NCBI GenBank assembly: GCA_014155875.1
Contig: JACEFZ010005542.1
Location: 241,001-305,000 of the forward strand
Reading direction: 5' to 3'
Origin: Cepaea nemoralis
Taxonomy: Eukaryota > Mollusca > Gastropoda > Stylommatophora > Helicidae
DNA length: 64,000 nt
The notes beneath the pieces are model-generated. The model made no database searches and was not told the origin of the DNA. It saw nothing but the letters and a program-made list of their open reading frames with translations. Shown here in pieces: positions 55,696 through 64,000 of this stretch; position 1 is the first letter of the stretch; every line of letters begins with the position of its first letter. Position numbers and translations under genes: made by a program.

Positions 55696-55974
55696 GTGAG
55701 TACTGAAATAGTTTTCTCTGACATCTGATGTGAGTTATTTCACACAATTCAATACAACACATATATAAACTACACGTTATATATATTCAACAACTATAAC
55801 ATTAATGATCTTATATTTTAAATAAAAGTTCTTAGAATCGTGGACGAAGAAGAAGAAAATTATTGACATTATACGCGATCTGAACATCGAATAAAAAGAA
55901 GAAAAAACAAAAGAAGAAAAAAACGAAAAAAACAAAAAAAAAAAAAAAACAACTAGTTCATAAACAGCACCAAA

Positions 55975-56215
55975 TTGGAATACTTTGGCAATATTCAAAG
56001 TAACAGTGGTTTGGAAAAAACAGTGATGGAAAGAATGGTTCCTGAAAGTAGAGGCAGAGATCGACTAGCACGGAAATGGACACAGAAGAAATGCAGACAC
56101 ATTGAGTATGTGAGTGCATGGGACGGGAGAAATGGCAAGAAAACGAGGCCTTTCTGAGGGCAGTAATGAAATTGACTCTCTGCAAAGGATGTGCCACATG
56201 ATGATGATATCATTG
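55975..56215 (+). pseudogene. LINE 3' fragment (C-like)
   Basis: Y-F-G-N-I-Q-S-N-S-G-L-E-K-T-V-M-E and following residues, then a phrase ending L-C-K-G-C-A-T before a GATGATGAT tail. The DNA end CTCTGCAAAGGATGTGCCAC resembles the SINE-1 3' end. Confidence 0.7.
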
Positions 56216-56334
56216 ATGTATGATATTGACTATTTAATATATGCTTAATGCATATTATTCATTTTAACGGAAAAACCCAACGATGAAGCATAACAAGAAG
56301 ATTTATTTGTATAAGTTATAACATTTTCTTCATC

Positions 56335-57085
56335 TGCAATATTGAGCAGATGCGGTTATAGTACACAGTGAATAACTCTGGTTAAATTTAATTTTATTGA
56401 AAGAAATCCAGAGATTATGGCCGTCTCCAAGGAAAAAGGAATACCACAATGTAACATCCAAGTAAATGGGACAATTCTTAAACAAAGAAATCGGTATAGC
56501 GATCACGGAAATGTCATGACATCTGAAGGAAGATTCCCTGTAGAGATTAGAAAAAAAAAGAATCGTTATGGCAAAGATAATCTTTTGCAAGATGAAAACT
56601 ATAAAAAACATATAAAATATCTGTCAACTGCAACGGGAAAAAAGTGTTGAAGTGCTATAAAGAACCAATATTGTTATATAGAATGAGACATGGACAATAA
56701 GTAGACAAGATGAGAAACATTGAATGACAGTGGAAATGTTGTTTCTGAGGAAAATGCAAAGAATACAATGGACGGACATAAAAACCAACGAGCAATTCCT
56801 ACAAGAAAGAAATAAAAACCGTAAACGGATTCGAGGAATTAGATGTCGACAGTCAAGATATGTGGGCACATTGTGAGGAGAAATAGAATGGAAAACTTAG
56901 TGACAGCTGGTAATATTGATGGGAAAATAACTAGGGGAAGACAGAGATAAATATATGGATGACTTGACCAAGTGGTATATTCCGAAAAGAACACAGAACT
57001 GTTCCAAGGCAATGGAGACGAAGCGAGATGGCGAATAATGACCGCCCAGGCTTATTGGCAAGGCACATGATGATGATGATGTTAT
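56335..57085 (+). pseudogene. LINE A copy, decayed
   Basis: From after the palm: I-P-Q-C-N-I-Q-V-N-G near 56450, R-Y-S-D-H-G-N-V-M-T-S, and a decayed thumb and C-terminus. Ends GGCACATGATGATGATGAT. Confidence 0.8.
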
Positions 57086-57113
57086 ATCTAACTTACAGAC
57101 AATATATAATCAC

Positions 57114-57114
57114 A

Positions 57115-57190
<76 letters not shown>
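57114..57190. repeat. (CA)n(GA)n microsatellite
   Basis: Dinucleotide run abutting the pogo-like left end, where the first bases of its terminal repeat are lost. Confidence 0.95.
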
Positions 57191-57192
<2 letters not shown>

Positions 57193-57259
57193 ACTTCGAT
57201 TAACCGTCACCGCTGGGACTAGGGCTGCGGATAACCGAATAGACGGATAACATAAATAT

Positions 57260-57356
<97 letters not shown>

Positions 57357-58150
57357 CGCGTGTGTACAGTAACGTGACTTAACGGCGGGCTTGGGACGAA
57401 AATGAAAAATAAAATCGTTTAAAAGTGAATAATACATACATATTGTATTTAATTATACAAAAAGATCAATATGAACTTCAATATTAGAGTAATAATTTAA
57501 AAAAAAATGTATTGTAACACTATAAACAAACATGCGTAACTTTAAAATAATCTGTCATCTCCTTCTGTGTCTTTGAGGCTCGAGTTTGCTGCGTGGCGAT
57601 GTTCTGTATCTTACGCAGAAGTAGGATCTGTGTTTCATTTCCCTCCTCTTGCATTTTCAAACCAGTCGATGCACTTTGATAACATGGTTTCTTTTTCTGA
57701 GTGGCTAGTTGTAGGTTTTTGGTTAAGAACTGATCCTTCGTGGGCATACATTTCTTCTTCTTCAATGGTAGCCACACTAGAAACAATATCATCATCGTTC
57801 AAAATTTCAAAACCCCCATCCATTTTATCACATTCCAACCAATCTGTTACTTCTTCTGGCATAATGTTTTCACTGTTTAGTCAAATATTGTTGCACATTT
57901 GCACAATTTCATCAACACTAACAGTCTCCGTTCTTCAGTTTCGTCAGTAGATTCAGGCAAGAGTTTATTCCACACATTCTTTAGGCTAGACACTTTAAGA
58001 TCAGCCCAGGCAGTGGCGACATTGAAAATAGCGTCCTTTATGTTGTATCTCTTCCAAAATTCATTGCAAAAAATGACTTCCCCCAAGACGGTGACGGATA
58101 ACAGAAACTGACGGTTAAACGAATGAGAGTTAATCGAAGTTTTACTGCAC
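57188..58150 (-). mobile_element. pogo/Tigger-like element, 5'-deleted
   Basis: The left end ...AAACTTCGATTAACCGTCAC and the right end ...GTTAATCGAAGTTTTACTG are inverted, as in pogo-group ends that start CAGT. GGATAAC words occur inside both. Carries C-terminal transposase remnants. A (TA)n(TG)n tract (57262-57365) lies inside. Confidence 0.75.
57520..58113 (-). pseudogene. pogo/Tigger (jerky-like) transposase C-terminus, broken
   Basis: Read on the minus strand. It has K-R-Y-N-I-K-D-A-I-F-N-V-A-T-A-W then L-K-N-V-W-N-K-L-L-P near 58060-57970, typical of the region after the DDE core in Tigger/JRK proteins. Then come W-L-E-C-D, G-F-E-I-L-N-D-D-D-I-V near 57830 and C-I-D-W-F-E near 57660. 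Frames shift between parts. The DNA-binding and DDE catalytic regions are absent, so it is inactive. Confidence 0.75.
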
Positions 58151-58230
58151 ACACACAAACACACACACACACACAAACACACGCACACACATACACATAC
58201 ATACGCACACTCGCGCACACACACACAAAC
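58145..58230. repeat. (CA)n microsatellite
   Basis: CA-rich run beyond the right pogo end. Confidence 0.93.
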
Positions 58231-60718
58231 ACATATTATATACATTTTATTTATAGTACTTTATGTAATCATCTTTATTTTTAGAAATTGTGTATTCTTA
58301 TGTAGGCCTATATCACTTCATCATCACCATCAAGTGCCCTGCCAGCTGGCGTAGGTGTTTATGGCTCTCCACAGATCTCGGTCTTTGTTTTTCTGGATCA
58401 ATTCTGCTGCTGATATTCCTCCATGCCACCGTCTCAATCCATCCAGCATCATTTCTCTTGGTCTGCCTCTGCCTCTCTTCCCCTCGATCTTTCCAGTCGT
58501 CACGATGTTCTCTAATGCCTCTCTTCTCATCACATGACCGAAGAAAGATGTTTGTCTCTTTCTTATTGTTGTATATAATGTTCTAGTTTCATTAGCCCGT
58601 TTCAGACAGTCGTTGTTAGTTACTCTGGCAGACCAAGGAATTCACAACATTCGTCTCGGGAACCACATCTCTGTTGCTTCTAATTTCTTCCTAATTTGTT
58701 CATTTACATTCCAAGATTCACTGCCATACAGCAAAACTGGTTCTACATAGCATTTAAGCGCCCTCTTTCTTACATTCAGTGATAGTGACTTATTGCATAA
58801 GATACTCTTCATTTTCTGAAATGCGGATTTTGCTTGCCCTACTCTGCTTTTAATCTCTGTTGTACATCTTCCATCTGATGTTATAAATGCCCTTAGGTAT
58901 CTAAAAATATCCACTTGGTTAAGAATTTTTCCTTCTATTTCTATGTCACATTTTGGTGTCACCATTTTCTTTAATATCATCATTGTTACTGTTTTTTTTA
59001 TATTCAAAGAGAGTCCTTTTTTTGCACTCTCTGTTACAACAGTGTCCAACAATTGTTGTAGGTCTGTTGATTTATCCGCCACCAATACTGTGTCACCTGC
59101 ATAGCGTATATTATTTATATTATAACCTCCAATAGTATTCCTGGCATCTCTTTGATCTCTCTCATTATTACTTCGCTATATAGGGAGAAGAGATCTGGCG
59201 ACGAGACACACCCCTGTCGTACTCCTAGCTTTATTTGTTCGTAACTACCCCCTTTAATTCCCATTTTAATTGCTGCTACTTGGTTCCAGTAAATATTCTT
59301 TATTATTCTTAAATCTTTCCCATCAATGTTGATATGTCCCAACATTTTAATCAGTTCATCATGTTTTACTTTATCAAATGCCTTAGTATAATCTATGAAG
59401 CACAAATATATGTCTTTGTGTGTCTCTATTGACCTTTCTATTAGTGTCTGTAATGTATATATTGCATTGTTTGTGCCCTTTCCCTCCACAAGTCAATACT
59501 GTTCTTCACTTATTTCCATTTTTATTTTCTTTCTGGTTTTTCTCATTATGATTATGAGTAGAAGCTTAGTAATATGGTTTATGAGGTTAACTGTACACAA
59601 ATCTTCACAATCAATTGCTCCTGGTCTTTTTGATATAGCTATAAATACAGATTTCAGCATATCACTGGGTAAATATCCACAGCTGTAAATATCATTCAAA
59701 ATTTTAGTTAATATTTCTACTCCAAATTCTCCCAATACTTCTAATTCTTCTATTGTGATTTTATCTGGCCCAGCTGTTTTTCCTTTCTTCATGTGTTTCA
59801 TAGCGTCAGCGACTTCGTTTAGAATAGGTGGACCTTCTAAGTTACTTTCTTCTGTTAATTCTTCCCTTTCTCCATCATATAATTCTCTTATATACGCATT
59901 CCACCTCTTCATTATAGCACCTTCCTCCTATAATATCTTTCCTGTATTTGATTTCAAACACCCTATATTTATTCTTATTTTTCTTCCCGTGAGCCCACTG
60001 ATTTGTCTGTGCATAATTTTTGTATCTTTAATGGCATTTAATTCAATTTTTGCACTGCTCGTTTAACCAACTTTCTTTTGCATTCCCATATTATCTTTTA
60101 TTTCTTTATTTATCTTAGCGTATTCTTGTTGGTCATTTTTACTCTGTTTTATTTTGTCCATCAGCATTAAGATTTCTTCATTCATCCATTTTTTCTTAGC
60201 TATTTGGCTTCTCTCCGGTAATATTTCTTTTCTAGTTTGATGAATGTAGTATCTTAACATTTCCCATTGTTCATTTATACTCTGTATTTTAGCTATAGCA
60301 TTGTATATATTTTTCACAGTCACTCTGTATTGTTCTTGAATTTCTGTATCTACTTTCAGAACCTCTTTATTAAGTCTCATGTTCCTAACTACCCCCCCCC
60401 CCCCCTCCTCTCTCTTTCTCTTTAATCTTACTTTTATTTGTCCACATAGTGGTACATGATCACTATTACAGTCAGCGCCAGGCATTGTCTTTACATTAAT
60501 TAAAGCATTTCTAAATAATTTATTAATTCGTATGTAGTCAATTTGGTTGCGTATTTTCTTATCAGGGCTTTTCCATGTGTATAGTCGTCTTGTATGGTGT
60601 TTAAACCATGTGTTTCCAATTATCATATAATTGATATTTGCCCATTCTATTGATTGGGTCATAGCTATCGATTGGGTCATGAGCAAATGCACAAACAACA
60701 CAAATATGGGTATCCATT

Positions 60719-60814
60719 TTTTTTTTTTAGCATATCCTTTACAGGACTTAGCTGTCAACACCAGCATCTTTCAGCTGTATGTTGATCTCTTGGCAAGATT
60801 ACGCTCAGTAGTTT
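60719..60814 (-). repeat. SINE-1 copy g, 5' truncated, inside LINE F
   Basis: GGGTATCCATT at 60708-60718 and 60815-60825. Only the tail and 3' half are present. Confidence 0.88.
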
Positions 60815-61646
60815 GGGTATCCATTGGGTTGACAAAATTCTAGAAGACCTGGACTTTGCCGACGACATAGTGCTTTTGAGTTCAACACACGCGGATGCCC
60901 AAGAGAAAATAAACCACCTCCAAAATGTTTCAGGGCAAATTGGTCTCCAAATTAACACCACAAAAACAAAGCCAATTGATCTTACCAACAGTTCAGATGA
61001 CACCAAATTGAACAGCTACGTTCTTGAAACAGTTAACAGCTTCACATACCTAGGAAGCAAAATGACATCTACAGGGGACTCAACACCAGAAATATCATTT
61101 AGAATCGCACTGGCATCTGGTGCCTTCAATAAACTGTCAAACATCTGGAAGTCAAAGACACTCAGCAAACACACAAAACTTAAAATCTTCAACTCTTGTG
61201 TGATCCTAGTGTTAACGTATGGATGTGAAAGTTGGAAATCAACGGTAGCTTTAGATAAAAAATTAGATAATTTTGAGAACAAATGTCTTAGAATACTTCT
61301 AAACATCCACTGGACAGACTTCAGAACCAATTCGCAAATAAGACAAGAGACTAAGCAAGATACAGTATCCAATTTCATAAGAAGACGCCGTTGGAACTAC
61401 ATCGGCCATGTACTCAGAATGGACAAGACAAGACTCCCCTACCAAGCCCTCATATGGTCACCGGTAGGGAAAAGAAAACGGGGAAGACCAAGAGAGACCC
61501 TGCGTAGAACCATCATTAGAGAAGGCTCATTCAATGGCCAATTAAATATCCAAGATCTACAACAGGTAGCAGCGAACCGCCAAGCATGGAGAGTCAGGAC
61601 CTCTGCCCTTTGCGCCGCCTTAGGCTCAAGAGGAAAGACTAACTAA
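60813..61646 (+). CDS. LINE F reverse-transcriptase C-terminal half, open frame
   Basis: 277 codons. L-D-F-A-D-D-I-V-L-L-S near residue 12 is the catalytic YADD equivalent. It is followed by H-A-D-A-Q-E-K-I-N-H-L-Q, F-T-Y-L-G-S-K, T-Y-G-C-E-S-W-K-S, W-N-Y-I-G-H-V-L-R and K-R-K-R-G-R-P-R. The start codon is accidental. Real coding begins upstream of the SINE (S-K-C-T-N-N-T-N-M-G-I at about 60680-60710). The frame is intact but lacks endonuclease and RT fingers. The family is separate from A-E by its catalytic box and tail. Confidence 0.8.
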   Translation: MGIHWVDKILEDLDFADDIVLLSSTHADAQEKINHLQNVSGQIGLQINTTKTKPIDLTNSSDDTKLNSYVLETVNSFTYLGSKMTSTGDSTPEISFRIALASGAFNKLSNIWKSKTLSKHTKLKIFNSCVILVLTYGCESWKSTVALDKKLDNFENKCLRILLNIHWTDFRTNSQIRQETKQDTVSNFIRRRRWNYIGHVLRMDKTRLPYQALIWSPVGKRKRGRPRETLRRTIIREGSFNGQLNIQDLQQVAANRQAWRVRTSALCAALGSRGKTN

Positions 61647-62594
61647 CTAACATTCTATTAGCTTTTCCCCTCTTTCATTTCTTGTACCTAAAGCATAATT
61701 CCCCCACTACATCCTCCATTTTCCTCTTTCCTACTTTTGCATTAAAATCTCCAAGTATTATTTTTATTTCCTGTGATCCAATTTGAGCCATCGTCATTTC
61801 TATTTCGTCGTAAAAGTGTTGTATTTCTTCATCACTACTGCTTGTTGTTGGTGCATATACTTGTATATTATTTATATCCATTGGTTTGCCTTTTATTTTG
61901 ACCATAATAACTCTGTCTGAAATACACCAGTATTATTCCTACACCTTTTGTCATGTGTATCCCCTCCAGAATAAATTATTGTGTGGTTGTCGGCTATAAT
62001 TTTGCCCGATCCCTTCCATCTCATCCCACTAACGCCTAGTTTATTCATTTCCATGCTATCCATCTCTCTTAGAACATTGTTCAACTTTCCTAGCTCATTT
62101 AATGTCCTAACATTCCATATTACTACTCTAAATTTATTTATTTATGATTTTGCCATCAGTAGCTGGATGACGGTCTGGTGTCACCTGTGACTCATGACTG
62201 TCCCTACCGGACGAGGATGTCATAAGACAGCCATTAACGTCGTTCACTAACTCTTATATATGTTTTGCCATGAAGTCTTGGGAAGATAATGTGGTGGTTT
62301 CCCCTTGCCATCCACATTCACATGGTGGTCTTTTACCTCTGCCTTTGACAGCCATTTCCGACTGTAAGGACAAGTGAGTGTCCTGCTCTGCTCAGCTGCA
62401 GAGTTGTTCACTTATTCCGGTGGATACTCGGTCCCCAGAGCCGTGTTAGCCACACCTTGGTGCGTTTCCATCCTCTACCACGTGGAGGTGCAGTTGAGAT
62501 TTTTCCCTTCCTAAAGTTATGGTCTATGACCAAAACTCTCCAGTACTTTTAGAGGACTGTATATCACTTACATTATATTATTTAATAAGTTATA

Positions 62595-62775
62595 TAAACA
62601 TACACTTAGAGAAGTTGGTGACAACTGGCAAGATTGAGGGGAAAGAACAAGGGATAGCCAGAAAATTAAATACTTGGGTGGAATGGCCACGTGGTATGGT
62701 CGAGACAAGAACACGGAGCTGATCCACGACTCTGGTGATCGTGTTAGATGGCGAAACATGACTTCCCACGGGAGT
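62595..62775 (+). pseudogene. LINE A short 3' fragment
   Basis: L-E-K-L-V-T-T-G-K-I-E-G-K-E and, after a shift, H-D-S-G-D-R-V-R-W-R-N-M-T. Confidence 0.8.
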
Positions 62776-63010
62776 TTACGTAGCGAAGTGGTCAAGGGTC
62801 TGCCTCGTGCTCCGAAGGTTGTGGGTTCTATTCCGGACTACGTCTTTCTTTCCACGAGTGCATTTTTCTCGGAGATTTCTGGGAGTCTTCGCTGGAGCTA
62901 CGGAGTTCGTGCTTTGTGCAACGCTTTTGGCAGGCCGCCCTGTGGAAAGAGACAGAGCCTTATGGAATAAGACCTGGTGCAAGTCAATCCTCTCGACTGT
63001 TAAGATGTTG
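62775..63010 (+). repeat. SINE-2 copy
   Basis: Head with TAGCGAAGTGGTCAAGGGTC (A box) and a GGTTGTGGGTTCTATTCC B-box region. Body with GCAACGCTTTTGGCAGG and an end GGAATAAGACCTGGTGCAAG, as at 33860-34060. Confidence 0.7.
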
Positions 63011-63069
63011 TTTTTTTTTAAAATTAATAGCAGTAATACTTAGTAGTTGCTGTTGTTCTAGCAGTTGTA

Positions 63070-63420
<351 letters not shown>

Positions 63421-63485
63421 GCAACAACAGCAGTCGACAATGGTTATACATAACTCTTACTATTTCACTGTTTAATATTCCACAG

Positions 63486-63562
63486 AATTTCGCTTTCTAT
63501 TCCGATGTCTGCTGTCTAGGGACTGAGATAGGCATCAGTGTTGGGAGTATCCTAGTCATTGT
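63486..63562 (+). CDS. Host gene exon 5: MRH end and start of transmembrane segment
   Basis: 77 nt after the acceptor TGTTTAATATTCCACAG, phase 0 in: N-F-A-F-Y-S-D-V-C163-C164, then E-I-G-I-S-V-G-S-I-L-V-I. The hydrophobic start fits a C-terminal membrane anchor. Donor GTAAGT at 63563 leaves two nucleotides, so the gene continues past the window. The exon lies 65 bp after the AGT tract. Y-N-F across the exon 4/5 junction and the late Cys pair match the last MRH strand. Confidence 0.65.
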
Positions 63563-63654
63563 GTAAGTTCATCTCAAGCAGTTTGACATTGATTTCTCAT
63601 TGTTGTATAGGAACCGCGGGGACATAGTAGTACGTGCTAATGTCCTGCACACAC

Positions 63655-64000
63655 ACAGTGGTAAGGTACAAGAGATACAGCATGCAGGGCGATGAGCTAT
63701 CTTCTTGATTTTCCAACCATTGTAGACAGAATACAAATTTGCAGAGCACGTACCTACCTCAGAGTCAGTGCAAACACACAACATCCACTGCATAGTAAAA
63801 TTAAGAAGGTAAAGGGCAGCAGATTAAAAACAGGAAAGTCGTGGATGAGTCAAGCCGAAGACATTCGTCAACAGGCTTGTTCACTTGAGGCCATAGAACC
63901 TGGCGAGGAGTGGGTACAAGTGCGAATATATGTCTGTACATCCTTTTCAGTTTGCATCCAACTAGAGAGAAAATGCAGACAAGAAAATCCGGCTGCTGTG
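63655..64000 (+). pseudogene. LINE B copy, cut by the window end
   Basis: Open from about 63668 to the end: T-R-D-T-A-C-R-A-M-S-Y-L-L-D-F-P-T-I through E-N-P-A-A-V, aligned with 9130-9470 of the intact copy. 5' truncated. It sits in the intron after exon 5. Confidence 0.85.

Larger units (their letters stand above)
60652..61650 (+). mobile_element. LINE F insertion in LINE D, with TSD
   Basis: CATTCTATT at 60643-60651 and 61651-61659 flanks a 5'-truncated copy with a (ctaa)n tail. A SINE-1 sits inside it. Confidence 0.88.
58325..62510 (-). pseudogene. LINE D, near full length, minus strand, split by LINE F
   Basis: On the minus strand from the right: a leader-like region (62510-62160), endonuclease start (about 62090, M-N-K-L-G-V-S-G-M-R-W) and G-D-F-N-A-K-V-G (about 61750). 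LINE F is inserted at 61650-60652. The endonuclease end follows (G-N-T-W-F-K, N-Q-I-D-Y-I, N-S-D-H near 60470), then linker and RT (F-V-E-G-K-G-T near 59488, D-Y-T-K-A-F-D-K-V, G-V-R-Q-G-C-V near 59220). The C-terminus V-T-T-G-K-I-E-G-K-R-G-R-G-R-P-R lies near 58490. Nonsense and frameshift breaks lie near 59915, 59490, 59100 and 58640. Removing the insertion leaves about 3.2 kb, the usual RTE length. It ends at a reversed GATGATG tail. Confidence 0.85.

Overview
The window is animal nuclear DNA. It has spliced exons with GT..AG introns, pol III type SINEs, and non-LTR, hAT, mariner and pogo elements, with no operons or prokaryotic signals. The mix of RTE-like and RNase-H-bearing LINEs, tRNA-headed SINEs and abundant microsatellites fits an invertebrate, possibly a mollusc. 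That placement is inference; nothing here fixes the species.

Most of the 64 kb is transposon. I sorted the LINEs into working families by protein sequence. A is RTE-like with a short GAT-type tail. B has a C-terminal RNase H and a (ctaa)n tail. C ends in (gaat)n. D is close to A. E, F and G are further families. SINE-1 to SINE-5 are separate tRNA-headed or short families. Many insertions still show target-site duplications (TSDs), so the nesting can be read directly.

Region by region: 1-5 kb holds LINE A, B and SINE fragments. A 5.4-kb hAT-ended unit (5105-10476) contains three nested LINEs. A dead mariner lies at 10679-11748, followed by a LINE B copy to 14.1 kb. At 15.7-18.3 kb are candidate minus-strand host exons, one of them duplicated. 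From 18.3 to 35 kb come SINEs, LINE fragments, simple repeats and LINE G.

From 36.0 kb to beyond the right edge runs one plus-strand host gene. It has at least five phase-compatible exons (35999-36162, 38156-38240, 48488-48656, 55652-55695, 63486-63562). Its predicted product is a signal-peptide, type I membrane protein with a mannose-6-phosphate-receptor-homology (MRH) type domain. Its introns of 2, 10, 7 and 8 kb carry most of the remaining repeats.

The most unusual object is a 6.77-kb element at 39528-46299 in intron 2. It has about 0.6-0.8 kb of terminal inverted repeat, a perfect 6-bp TSD, a higher-order subterminal repeat array, a broken zinc-finger gene and a second internal array. 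Its ends look Maverick/Polinton-like, but no polymerase, integrase or capsid gene is visible.
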